Source: an uncultured Gemmatimonadota bacterium (lineage in GTDB: Bacteria; Gemmatimonadota; Gemmatimonadetes; Gemmatimonadales; Gemmatimonadaceae). Taken from it: a DNA stretch of 14,297 nt. A program made the position numbers and the translations under genes. Within the stretch, counting starts at the first letter, position 1, and every line of letters starts with the position of its first letter. Below, in pieces: positions 1 to 7,099 of this stretch. A model generated the notes under the pieces. It did no database searches. It had not been told where the DNA came from and saw nothing but the letters and a program-made list of their open reading frames with translations. The DNA lies in NCBI GenBank assembly GCA_903894655.1, contig CAITQY010000514.1, positions 1-14,297 of the forward strand, read 5' to 3'.

Positions 1-105
1 GAAGCGATCCGCTTCAACAAGTACTGGATCGCGGGCACGGGCGTGTGGGTGATGGGCGCCGTGATGGCGCACCTGTTGGCGTGGTCGTGGCGTCCCTGGT
101 TCTAG
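1..105 (+). CDS. pufB: Light-harvesting 1 beta subunit PufB (3' end only)
   Basis: The reading frame is open from base 1 and ends in TAG at 103-105, leaving 34 C-terminal residues. They match the end of an LH1 beta chain: a charged start, a hydrophobic helix, the bacteriochlorophyll-binding histidine in the motif MAHLLAW, and the family's C-terminal WRPWF. Beta chains cross the membrane once and pair with an alpha chain to hold coupled bacteriochlorophylls. The gene begins before the window, so its start, its RBS and any second beta gene cannot be seen. Two alpha genes follow it, so this beta may serve one or both of them. Confidence 0.93.
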   Translation, partial: EAIRFNKYWIAGTGVWVMGAVMAHLLAWSWRPWF

Positions 106-138
106 GCTTCGCCGGACCTTCCCTTTCAACAGCGTATT

Positions 139-143
139 AGGAG
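139..143 (+). promoter_or_regulatory. Ribosome binding site of the first alpha gene
   Basis: AGGAG lies six bases before the ATG at 150. It fixes the start of this short gene. Confidence 0.75.
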
Positions 144-149
144 ACCAAT

Positions 150-320
150 ATGTATCGCATTTGGATCGGGCTAGATCCACACCTGATTATGGGCGGCATC
201 GGCTCGTTCATCGCAGGCGCGGTGTTGTTCATGCATCTGTTTGCGTTTAGCCAGCTGAACTGGCCCAAGTCACTGAAGGCCACGTATGCGACCACGGCCG
301 CACCTGCCGCCACCCGTTAA
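150..320 (+). CDS. pufA: Light-harvesting alpha subunit, first copy (divergent)
   Basis: This 56-residue antenna alpha chain has a short N-terminal stretch with W5, one transmembrane helix of about residues 12-33, and the bacteriochlorophyll-ligand histidine H29 in the motif FMHLFAF. Its C-terminal tail ends in an Ala/Thr-rich stretch. The ligand sits at the same position as in the next gene, but the aromatic residue after it is W38, nine residues on, instead of eleven. The usual DPRR near the N-terminus is DPHL. These changes suggest a different pigment environment. In G. phototrophica an outer antenna ring (LHh) surrounds LH1, and this chain is a candidate for that outer ring, by inference. 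It lies 44 bases after pufB and 9 bases before the second alpha gene. Confidence 0.9.
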   Translation: MYRIWIGLDPHLIMGGIGSFIAGAVLFMHLFAFSQLNWPKSLKATYATTAAPAATR

Positions 321-324
321 GGAG
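320..324 (+). promoter_or_regulatory. Ribosome binding site of the second alpha gene
   Basis: AGGAG lies five bases before the ATG at 330 and overlaps the stop codon of the first alpha gene. Confidence 0.75.
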
Positions 325-329
325 CTGTC

Positions 330-545
330 ATGCATCGTATTTGGCTGATGTATGACCCGCGTCGAGTGATGGTTGCCGTCGCCGGCTTTGTAGGCGCACT
401 CGCGTTCGTCATTCATTTCATCCTGCTCAGTTCGCAGCGTTACTCGTGGATTGAGAACGGGACGCTGTCCGCCGTGCAGGCACCCGTTGGAGCTTCGGCT
501 CCGGCGATGGCGGCAGAAATGTCGCCGCTCCCGCCCGGCCGGTAA
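330..545 (+). CDS. pufA: Light-harvesting 1 alpha subunit, second copy (LH1-like)
   Basis: This 71-residue chain has the classical LH1 alpha pattern. The N-terminus is HRIWLMYDPRR, followed by a single helix and the ligand histidine H29 in VIHFILLSS. W40 lies eleven residues after the histidine, where LH1 alpha chains usually have it. The Ala/Pro-rich tail of about 25 residues is longer than in many alpha chains and would be periplasmic. Of the two alpha chains this is the better candidate for the inner LH1 ring around the reaction centre. It follows the first alpha gene by 9 bases and is separated from pufL by a strong hairpin. Confidence 0.92.
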   Translation: MHRIWLMYDPRRVMVAVAGFVGALAFVIHFILLSSQRYSWIENGTLSAVQAPVGASAPAMAAEMSPLPPGR

Positions 546-561
546 CTCTTCGCGCGTCCAC

Positions 562-606
562 GCCGGAGTGGCGATTCGCACGTGTCGGTGCGAAGCCATC
601 TCCGGC
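562..606 (+). promoter_or_regulatory. Intercistronic pufA-pufL mRNA hairpin
   Basis: The left arm 562-581 and right arm 588-606 pair over 18 base pairs in three blocks: 562-568 with 600-606, 569-572 with 595-598, and 575-581 with 588-594. There are only small bulges (T599; G573-A574) and a six-base loop at 582-587. No run of T follows, so it is unlikely to be a full terminator. In purple bacteria a hairpin at this place protects the antenna mRNA from 3' decay and gives more antenna than reaction-centre protein; the same role is inferred here. Confidence 0.75.
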
Positions 607-637
607 CGACGCCAGCCTTGGCCCTCGACGCTCGCTT

Positions 638-642
638 GGAGA
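638..642 (+). promoter_or_regulatory. Ribosome binding site of pufL
   Basis: GGAGA lies eight bases before the ATG at 651. It supports that start over an upstream in-frame GTG at 582, which falls inside the hairpin loop. Confidence 0.7.
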
Positions 643-650
643 AATCGCCC

Positions 651-1475
651 ATGGCGATGCTCAGTTTTGAAAAGAAGTACCGTGTACGCGGTGGAACGCT
701 GATCGGCGGAGATCTGTTCGATTTCTGGTTCGGTCCGTTTTACGTAGGGTTCTTCGGCGTCTCGGCCATCTTCTTTATCGTCCTTGGCACGGTGCTTTGT
801 GTCTGGGGCGCAGCCATGGGTCCGACGTGGAACCTTTGGCAGATCTCTATTGCGCCGCCTGACCTGAAGTATGGTCTGGGCTTCGCTCCGCTCCGCGAAG
901 GCGGACTCTGGCAGATTATTACGATGTGCGCGATCGGCGCGTTCGGCAGCTGGGCGCTCCGTCAGGCCGAGATCAGCCGGAAGCTCGGCATGGGCATGCA
1001 CATCCCGTTTGCGTACAGCGCGGCCATCCTCGCGTACGTGACCCTGGTGGTGATACGGCCGGTGTTGCTCGGCGCCTGGGGACACGGCTTCCCGTACGGC
1101 ATCTTTTCCCACCTCGATTGGGTGTCGAACGTCGGGTATCAGTACCTGCACTTCCATTACAATCCGGCGCACATGATCGCCATCACGTTCTTCTTCACGA
1201 ACTGCCTCGCCTTGGCGATGCATGGGTCACTGATTCTGTCCGTGACGAATCCGAAGAAGGGAACGCCGGTGGGTACGAGCGAAACCGAAAACGTGTTTTT
1301 CCGCGATCTCCTGGGGTACTCGATCGGCGCGATTGGTATTCATCGGCTCGGAATGTTTTTAGCCATGGGTGCGGCGATTTGGAGCGCGATCTGTATCGTG
1401 ATCTCGGGCCCCTTCTGGTCGTCAGGGTGGCCGGAGTGGTGGGGCTGGTGGCTTAATCTTCCGATTTGGCGCTGA
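651..1475 (+). CDS. pufL: Photosynthetic reaction centre L subunit
   Basis: PufL (274 residues, normal family length) is a five-helix membrane protein. With PufM it holds the special pair, accessory bacteriochlorophylls, bacteriopheophytins, quinones and the non-haem iron. The start gives the family N-terminus MAMLSFEKKYRVRGG. Ligand histidines are present one position later than in Rhodobacter L: H154 in SHLDW (accessory bacteriochlorophyll), H174 in NPAHM (special pair), and H191 and H231 (iron). H169 in LHFHY matches the residue that hydrogen-bonds the special pair. At the place of Rhodobacter E104, which bonds the active bacteriopheophytin, there is Q105. The stop TGA overlaps the RBS of pufM, so the two are probably translated together. 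Confidence 0.97.
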   Translation: MAMLSFEKKYRVRGGTLIGGDLFDFWFGPFYVGFFGVSAIFFIVLGTVLCVWGAAMGPTWNLWQISIAPPDLKYGLGFAPLREGGLWQIITMCAIGAFGSWALRQAEISRKLGMGMHIPFAYSAAILAYVTLVVIRPVLLGAWGHGFPYGIFSHLDWVSNVGYQYLHFHYNPAHMIAITFFFTNCLALAMHGSLILSVTNPKKGTPVGTSETENVFFRDLLGYSIGAIGIHRLGMFLAMGAAIWSAICIVISGPFWSSGWPEWWGWWLNLPIWR

Positions 1476-1480
1476 GGAGA
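1474..1480 (+). promoter_or_regulatory. Ribosome binding site of pufM
   Basis: GAGGAGA overlaps the pufL stop codon and lies nine bases before the ATG at 1490. It selects this start over an in-frame codon at 1466. Confidence 0.75.
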
Positions 1481-1489
1481 ATCGACCTG

Positions 1490-2671
1490 ATGCTTGAGTA
1501 CCAGAATCTCTTCACGCGCGTCCAAGTCCGCACCGTCCCCGAGACGGGCATCCCGATCGAGGACTCGCCGGGCGGACGCGCGGGCACGGGGACCTTCTCG
1601 TATCTCGCCGGCAAGTTTGGCGATGCGCAGATCGGCCCGATCTATCTTGGAACCGCCGGCACGTTCTCGCTGCTCTTCGGATTCCTCGCCTTCGAGATCA
1701 TCGGCCTGAACATGTGGGCCTCCGTGGGCTGGGATCCCGTCGAATTCATTCGGCAGCTGCCCTGGCTGGCCCTCGAGCCGCCACCACCACAGTACGGACT
1801 GCACATTCCGCCGCTGCAGCAAGGCGGCTGGTATCTGATGGCCGGTTTCTTCCTCACGGTCAGCATTCTGCTCTGGTGGCTGCGCGTGTACCGTCGGGCC
1901 ACGGCGTTGAACATGGGTACGCATCTGCCTTGGGCGTTCGCCTCGGCGATCTTCCTGTACTCCACGTTCTTCTTCCAGCCGCTGCTGGTTGGTAGCTGGA
2001 GCGAGATGGTGCCCTTTGGCATCTTCCCGCACCTCGACTGGACGTCGGCCTTTTCGATTCGCTACGGAAACCTGTACTACAACCCGTTCCACGCGCTCTC
2101 GATCGTCTTCTTGTACGGCAGCGCGGTGCTCTTCGCCATGCACGGGGCGACGATCCTGGCGGTGGCCCGTCTCGGCGGTGAACGCGAGATCGAGCAGATC
2201 ACCGATCGTGGTACGGCGGCCGAACGCTCCATGCTCTTCTGGCGCTGGACGATGGGGTTCAACGCGACGATGGAGTCGATCCATCGGTGGTCCTGGTGGT
2301 TCGCCGTGCTCACGACGTTTACCGGCGGCATCGGTATCCTGCTCACGGGCACCGTGGTGGACAACTGGTATCTCTGGGGTGTCAAGCACGGTCTGGTATC
2401 GCCCTATCCGGCGCAAAACAACCTCACGGCAGAACAGCAGGAACTGCTGCGTGGCCGGTATCAGGGAACCGCACCGGACTCCTTTCCCACGTACGTGGCG
2501 CCGCAACCCGCGATGATGCTCGACTCGACGGCCCTGATGACGCCAGCGGACTCTCTGCCGGCCGACTCAGCCCGCGTTGACTCGCTCGCGACGCCGGTAG
2601 AGACGCCGGCAGCAGCCGGTCCCGCTACCGCGAAGCCGCCCGTGGCCCCCGCTGGAGGAAAGTCACCGTGA
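1490..2671 (+). CDS. pufM: Photosynthetic reaction centre M subunit with long C-terminal tail
   Basis: PufM (393 residues) is the partner of PufL. It starts with the family sequence MLEYQNLFTRVQVR and has five membrane helices. Its ligand residues are H181 in PHLDW, H201 in NPFHAL, H218 in AMHGAT and H265 in ESIHRW, plus the iron-ligand glutamate E233; each lies one position before its Rhodobacter counterpart. The core ends near residue 305 (WYLWGVKHG). About 85 more residues follow, rich in Pro, Ala, Asp and Ser, where typical M subunits are about 305-330 residues long. The M C-terminus is periplasmic, so the tail should lie near the cytochrome subunit. The last codons overlap the GTG start of pufC in a GTGA junction. 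Confidence 0.97.
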   Translation: MLEYQNLFTRVQVRTVPETGIPIEDSPGGRAGTGTFSYLAGKFGDAQIGPIYLGTAGTFSLLFGFLAFEIIGLNMWASVGWDPVEFIRQLPWLALEPPPPQYGLHIPPLQQGGWYLMAGFFLTVSILLWWLRVYRRATALNMGTHLPWAFASAIFLYSTFFFQPLLVGSWSEMVPFGIFPHLDWTSAFSIRYGNLYYNPFHALSIVFLYGSAVLFAMHGATILAVARLGGEREIEQITDRGTAAERSMLFWRWTMGFNATMESIHRWSWWFAVLTTFTGGIGILLTGTVVDNWYLWGVKHGLVSPYPAQNNLTAEQQELLRGRYQGTAPDSFPTYVAPQPAMMLDSTALMTPADSLPADSARVDSLATPVETPAAAGPATAKPPVAPAGGKSP

Positions 2672-3795
2672 GTTTCCTGACACCCACGTGCCGCCGCCTC
2701 GTCGCGGCGGTCATCCCCTTGGCGATGCTGTCGTTGGGGGCATGCGGCGATGCTCGAACGGACTCGGTGCAGTCCGGGTACCGCGGAACGGCCATGGAGC
2801 AGAATTACGACCATGGCGACCTGAAGGCGAAGTTCGCGCAAGTGAAGATCCCCACACCGCTGCCGCCTGCGGGCGCGTCGCCGCCGGGACCCCTCCCGTG
2901 GCAGAACGTGCAGGTGCTCAACGACATCTCGGTCGGTGAGTTCAATCGGACGATGGTGGCGATGAGCACCTGGGTGGCCGGCACCGGCAACTGCGCCTAC
3001 TGCCACAACATCGCCAATCTCGCGTCCGACACACTGCCGAACGGCAAGCCGCTGTACACGAAGCTCGTGGCCCGTCGCATGCTGCAGATGACCCGCCAGA
3101 TCAACGGCCAGTACTCGCAGCACGTGAAGAACACCGGCGTCACCTGCTACACGTGTCACATGGGCAAACCGCTCCCGAACGGCCTCTGGTTCTACTCGAA
3201 CCAGACGGACTATCTCCGGCACTATCTCGATCGCGACGGGGCTCGTGTCGTTACGCAGCAGGTTGCGCCGACGAACATGAACCGCAGCTCGGTGAAGCAG
3301 ACGGAGTGGACGTACTCGCTGATGATGTCCCAGTCCCGTTCGTTGGGCGTGAACTGCACCTACTGCCACAACAGCCGTCAGTTCGCCAGTTGGAAGGAAG
3401 CGCCGCCGGCTCGCGTCACCGCGTATCATGGCATCCTCATGCTGCGCGACGTGAATCAGAACTACCTGTCGCCGCTGCAGCCGGTGTACCCAGCGGTGCG
3501 CTTGGGCGCACAGGGTGATGCACCGAAGGCCCAGTGTGTGACCTGTCACAACGGCGCGTACAAGCCGCTGTACGGCGCGCAGATGGTGAAGGACTACCCT
3601 GCCCTGTGGGGTCGGGCGGAGTGGAACGGCGTGCCCTTCCAGGGGTTGGGGATGCCGGCCGACACAGCGACGGCGGCGATGGACAGCACAGCCAAGCTCG
3701 CGACGCCGGTGCAACCGTCGGTCAAGGCAAGCAGCAGTGCCGCCCCGGCCACGGGAACCGCAAGGGTAGGTGCTGGCAACATGAATCGGCCGTAG
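2668..3795 (+). CDS. pufC: Reaction-centre tetrahaem cytochrome c subunit
   Basis: PufC (375 residues) is the periplasmic cytochrome that re-reduces the photo-oxidised special pair. It begins with a signal peptide and a lipobox LGAC, so C26 is the likely lipidated residue. Four CxxCH haem sites are visible: C109-H113, C160-H164, C230-H234 and C290-H294. Met-containing helices precede the sites, as expected for axial ligands. After the last haem the chain continues for about 80 residues and ends in an Ala/Ser/Pro-rich tail that resembles the PufM tail in composition. It starts with GTG, overlapping the pufM stop, which implies translational coupling. It is the last gene of the puf operon; a terminator-like hairpin follows. 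Confidence 0.96.
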   Translation: MSFLTPTCRRLVAAVIPLAMLSLGACGDARTDSVQSGYRGTAMEQNYDHGDLKAKFAQVKIPTPLPPAGASPPGPLPWQNVQVLNDISVGEFNRTMVAMSTWVAGTGNCAYCHNIANLASDTLPNGKPLYTKLVARRMLQMTRQINGQYSQHVKNTGVTCYTCHMGKPLPNGLWFYSNQTDYLRHYLDRDGARVVTQQVAPTNMNRSSVKQTEWTYSLMMSQSRSLGVNCTYCHNSRQFASWKEAPPARVTAYHGILMLRDVNQNYLSPLQPVYPAVRLGAQGDAPKAQCVTCHNGAYKPLYGAQMVKDYPALWGRAEWNGVPFQGLGMPADTATAAMDSTAKLATPVQPSVKASSSAAPATGTARVGAGNMNRP

Positions 3796-3845
3796 CTTCG
3801 CGGCGACTGGAACTGCGCAACGGGCTCTTGCCCACCGCGCAACCC

Positions 3846-3876
3846 ACCCCGTAATGCCGAACCGGCATTGCGGGGT
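3846..3876 (+). terminator. Terminator-like hairpin after pufC
   Basis: Bases 3846-3859 pair with 3863-3876 over 14 base pairs, with one G-T wobble and a three-base loop (AAC). Only three T follow the stem (3876-3878), so the U-tract is weak. It lies 50 bases after the pufC stop and is the clearest transcription end signal in the window. Confidence 0.75.
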
Positions 3877-3927
3877 TTCGCATTCCCCCCGGACCGTTCG
3901 GCCATTCGCAACCGCCGGTGCGAAACC
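3874..3927 (+). repeat. Second inverted repeat overlapping the terminator arm
   Basis: GGTTTCGCA at 3874-3882 is exactly complementary to TGCGAAACC at 3919-3927. A nested pair TTCGCA/TGCGAA lies at 3905-3910 and 3919-3924. The left arm uses the last three bases of the terminator stem, so the two hairpins compete. Otherwise the 211-base gap 3796-4006 shows no gene and no convincing promoter hexamers. Confidence 0.5.
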
Positions 3928-4006
3928 GAAGCGCGCGGCAGCGCGTTGATCGTGCGACCGCCGGAGCACCGGACTTCCCGCCTCTCGCCCTCTCATCACG
4001 ACACCG

Positions 4007-4648
4007 ATGTCTACACGTCGCCTTCCCGTTTACATCCTCGCCGACGTCTCAGGATCCATGCAGGGGACTCCCATCGAGTCGGTGAAGTCCGGCATTCGAC
4101 AGTTGCATCGCGATTTGTTGGGCGATCCGCAGTCCATCGAGAGCGCCTATCTGTCGGTGCTCACGTTCGGCAACGACGCCCAGCAACTCGTTCCGCTTAC
4201 CGAAGTGGCGATGTTCAATCCGCCGGAACTCTCGGCGAGCGGAACGACCAACTTCGGCGCGGGGTTGCGCCTCCTGCTCGACTCGTTCGAACGGGAGTTG
4301 GTTCGCACCACGGCTGATCAGAAGGGCGACTGGAGACCACTGGTGTTCATTCTCTCCGACGGCGCGCCCACCGACGCCGACTGGCCGATGTACGCGCAAC
4401 AGCTTCGGGAGCGCCGGCCAGCCAACATCATTGCGGTCGCCTGCGGTGATCAAGCCGATGTCGAGGCGCTCAAGCAGGTCACCGAAATCGTGATCAAGAT
4501 GCAGGACATGTCGCCGGATGCGTTCAAGGCGTTCTTCCGGTTCGTGTCGGCGTCCATCAAGCAAACCAGCGCCAAGGTCGGCGCCGTGGCGGATGGAGGC
4601 GGCATCACCCTGCCACCGCCGCCGCCTGGCATCACGATCGTTCCGTGA
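4007..4648 (+). CDS. TerY-like von Willebrand A domain protein
   Basis: This 213-residue cytoplasmic protein is almost entirely one vWA domain. The metal-ion-dependent adhesion site is visible: DVSGS at residues 13-17 (DxSxS), the Thr region in ASGTTNFG, and the later Asp in LSDGAPTDADW. It has no signal peptide or membrane helix, and the C-terminus is Pro-rich (LPPPPPG). The size and motifs fit the TerY/YegL group, which is commonly encoded beside a PP2C phosphatase and an unusual Ser/Thr kinase; exactly these follow here. The role is probably a metal-dependent adaptor of that phospho-signalling module; its binding partner is unknown. No clear RBS precedes the ATG. The stop overlaps the GTG of the phosphatase gene (GTGA). 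Confidence 0.88.
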   Translation: MSTRRLPVYILADVSGSMQGTPIESVKSGIRQLHRDLLGDPQSIESAYLSVLTFGNDAQQLVPLTEVAMFNPPELSASGTTNFGAGLRLLLDSFERELVRTTADQKGDWRPLVFILSDGAPTDADWPMYAQQLRERRPANIIAVACGDQADVEALKQVTEIVIKMQDMSPDAFKAFFRFVSASIKQTSAKVGAVADGGGITLPPPPPGITIVP

Positions 4649-5682
4649 GCGACGAGCCAGTCACATCATCAGAAAGCGTCACGGCGCCAGCACTTCCTCC
4701 GCGACCCGTGTGGACCGTGGTCACGCCATCCGTGCCCTGGTGCCCGGACGAGTGGCGTGAGCATCTCGAGGCGATCGCCCCCGGCGTGACCAACGGGCAT
4801 GGAGCGCCAGAGCACGAAGAATCCGTGGGAACGCAGGCGAGACGCAGCGACTGGGATTTGTTGCTCGCGTCGCGCCGTGGACGCTTACACGCGCATCGCG
4901 GCGAGCATCGGGAGGATGCCGGCACCGTGCTCCTCTGCGAGCACGGTTGGTGCGCCGCCGTGGCCGACGGTGCGGGGTCCGCACCGTACAGCCGACTAGG
5001 TGCCGCGATCGCCGTGCACGCCGTCACGCACGCGCTCAGAGACCTGCTGCAGGCCGCGCCGCCACGCGGCGGCGCGGTGCCGGCAACCGCCCTCCACACC
5101 GCGCTCCTGACCGCCGCCAGCAACGTGCAGCAGGCGATGCAGGCGTTTGCCGACCGCACGGGATGTGCTCCCCGGGCGTTGCGCACCACCCTGTTGGTGG
5201 CCGCGCTGCATCACGACGCCATCGGTCTCCTGCAAGTCGGCGATGGCGGCATCATCTGGCTGCACGACGACGGCCGCACGAGTCAACCGATGCAGGGCGA
5301 CGCCGGCGAGTTCTCCGGCGAAGTCGCCCATTTCTTGCCGGACGCCGGCGCATTGGCGCGACTGCAGCAGTCGGTGTTGGTGCAGCCGGCGGCCGGATGC
5401 GCCGCGGTGCTGCTGGCGAGTGATGGCGTGGAGGATCCCTGGTATCCGCTGCCGCGCCATGCGGCGGCGCTGTACCAGCAGTTGCAGCACGGGGTATCGT
5501 CCGAGCACGCGACCGCCGCGGGCGTGTCGCCCGCACACACCACGACGGTGCTGAACGCGCCGGATCCGGTGCGTGCGTTGGTCGAGTGGCTGTCATTCGA
5601 GAAGCGCGGCGAGAACGATGATCGAACGCTGTGCGTGGCCCGCAGAGTGGGGAGTGTATGGGCGCCGTTAGCTGCCGCCTGA
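4645..5682 (+). CDS. PP2C-type Ser/Thr protein phosphatase (TerY-P triad)
   Basis: This 345-residue protein carries a PP2C fold from about residue 75. Metal-binding acidic residues are in place: D91 in REDAG, D108 in VADGAGS, D260 in ASDGVED and D325-D326 in ENDDRT. The LLQVGDGG strand is also typical. The first 75 residues are Pro/Glu-rich and look flexible. There are no membrane segments, so it should act in the cytoplasm, removing phosphate from Ser/Thr residues, most likely those modified by the kinase encoded next. The GTG start overlaps the vWA stop, and the last 25 bases overlap the kinase gene, which points to coupled translation. Confidence 0.88.
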   Translation: MSDEPVTSSESVTAPALPPRPVWTVVTPSVPWCPDEWREHLEAIAPGVTNGHGAPEHEESVGTQARRSDWDLLLASRRGRLHAHRGEHREDAGTVLLCEHGWCAAVADGAGSAPYSRLGAAIAVHAVTHALRDLLQAAPPRGGAVPATALHTALLTAASNVQQAMQAFADRTGCAPRALRTTLLVAALHHDAIGLLQVGDGGIIWLHDDGRTSQPMQGDAGEFSGEVAHFLPDAGALARLQQSVLVQPAAGCAAVLLASDGVEDPWYPLPRHAAALYQQLQHGVSSEHATAAGVSPAHTTTVLNAPDPVRALVEWLSFEKRGENDDRTLCVARRVGSVWAPLAAA

Positions 5683-7091
5683 CCGACGGGCGCGTTCTTC
5701 AGTTGGAGGACGAGCCGGTTGGCACCGGCGCCGAGAAGCGCGTCTTCCTCACGAAAGACCGGCGCTTCGCCGTCGGCTTCTACTACGGCAGCCTCCGCGA
5801 TCGACGCGAGCGGGTGGAGCGCATCACGCGCATCCTGACCACATACAATCCCACGCTCGCCGCGAACGGTGCCTACTGGGCGCCCTACTTCTGCTGGCCC
5901 GTAGGCATGGTCGATGGTGCACAGAGCATTTCGCGCGACTTCGCCACGCGTCACCAACTCGTCTGGCCCGCCATTGGCGTCGTCACACCGACCTATCGTA
6001 AGAACTTCTACTTCACGGATCGGTTTGGTCAGGCACAGGAGAAGGAGGTGCGCTGGTTCACCGGCGGCAAGGCCTCCAAGTTCGTACCGCAAGCCGAGAG
6101 CGGCTCGCTGCTGACCCGACTGCAGATCGCCGTGCGTCTCACGCGGGCGGTGCGCCGGCTGCACATGGCGGGCCTCGCGCATGCGGATCTCTCGAACAAG
6201 AACGTGCTCGTCGATCCGAAGGGCGGAGAGGCGTGCATCATCGACATCGACTCGCTGGTCGTTCCGGGGATCGCCCCCCCGTCGGTGCTGGGGACGCCGG
6301 GCTACATCGCCCCGGAAGTGCTGGCGAACAAGGCACAGCCCTCGATCGCGACCGACAAACACGCGCTTGCCGTGCTACTGTACGAGCTGCTGCTCCAGCG
6401 TCATCCGTTGCAAGGGAAGCGCGTGAACAGCACGCGCTCCGCCGAGGAGGACGAGCAACTCTCGATGGGCGCGCAGGCGCTTTTCGTGGAGCACCCGACG
6501 GATCGGCGCAACCCCTCCGTGAAAGCGATCGAGGTGGCCTGCACCCGTCTCGGACCGGCATTGGCACACTGTTTCACGCAAACCTTCGTGCACGGGCTCC
6601 ATGCACCGTCGCAGCGTGCCGACGCCGCCGAATGGGAGGTCGCGCTGTATAAGACCATGCGTCATCTCTTCCCGATGTCCTCTGGCAAGTGGACGATTCT
6701 TGGAAAGGGGTTACCGATGACGAGCTTGCGCGGCGACGAGCGAGCCGCCGCGCCGGTGCTCATGGCCGAGCTCCATCAGGACACCGGGGACAAAGTCATC
6801 TCCGAGCAGGACAGCCTCGTGCTGTGGCATCATCTCACGTTGCACGACTGGCACCTACTGGTTGGCGCGTTGCCTGACGAACGCGCGGATCGTACAGCGC
6901 GCGGCTACGTGGCGCAGCACCAAGGCAAGTGGTGGCTCGTGAACACCAGCGACGTGCCATGGTACATCATGGACGGTGATACCGACGTGCTGGTCGGTCG
7001 GAATGCGTCGGTGGAATGCATCGCGGGTCGCCGTGTGCGAATTGGCAACGCGAGACCCGCCCGCGTCCTCCGTTTCGACGCCCTGCGCTGA
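5658..7091 (+). CDS. Ser/Thr protein kinase-like protein with atypical active site (TerY-P triad)
   Basis: This protein has 477 residues from ATG 5658; an in-frame GTG at 5631 would add nine. The kinase domain spans about residues 15-330. Its glycine loop is G22-T-G24 with E26 and V29. The catalytic loop is HADLSNKN with H175, D177 and N182, and the APE region is GYIAPEVL. Two departures stand out. The beta-3 Lys position holds G40 in FAVGFYYG, and the DFG motif reads DID (196-198). The last 110 or so residues form a separate beta-rich domain (YVAQHQGKWWLVNTSD and following) that could be FHA-like; this is uncertain. No membrane helix is seen. E. coli YegI and other triad kinases are also divergent, so activity cannot be excluded. 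Confidence 0.85.
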   Translation: MGAVSCRLTDGRVLQLEDEPVGTGAEKRVFLTKDRRFAVGFYYGSLRDRRERVERITRILTTYNPTLAANGAYWAPYFCWPVGMVDGAQSISRDFATRHQLVWPAIGVVTPTYRKNFYFTDRFGQAQEKEVRWFTGGKASKFVPQAESGSLLTRLQIAVRLTRAVRRLHMAGLAHADLSNKNVLVDPKGGEACIIDIDSLVVPGIAPPSVLGTPGYIAPEVLANKAQPSIATDKHALAVLLYELLLQRHPLQGKRVNSTRSAEEDEQLSMGAQALFVEHPTDRRNPSVKAIEVACTRLGPALAHCFTQTFVHGLHAPSQRADAAEWEVALYKTMRHLFPMSSGKWTILGKGLPMTSLRGDERAAAPVLMAELHQDTGDKVISEQDSLVLWHHLTLHDWHLLVGALPDERADRTARGYVAQHQGKWWLVNTSDVPWYIMDGDTDVLVGRNASVECIAGRRVRIGNARPARVLRFDALR

Positions 7092-7099
7092 GCCTGACG

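Noticed and set aside
582..650. Longer start of pufL at GTG 582
   Set aside because: The start codon falls in the hairpin loop, the extra residues are not family-like, and ATG 651 has a good RBS and the conserved N-terminus.
1340..2506. A 388-codon open frame on the - strand opposite pufL/pufM
   Set aside because: It is antisense to genes with all ligand residues present; its product has no recognisable motif and is biased to Arg, Glu and His.
2461..3999. A 512-codon open frame on the - strand opposite pufC
   Set aside because: It lies wholly across pufC, whose four haem motifs and lipobox are clear. Its translation is Arg/His-rich low-complexity, as expected from a GC-rich antisense frame.
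3796..4006. PpsR/CrtJ-type sites (TGT-N12-ACA) ahead of the vWA gene
   Set aside because: No TGT half-site was found by eye on the + strand of this gap.
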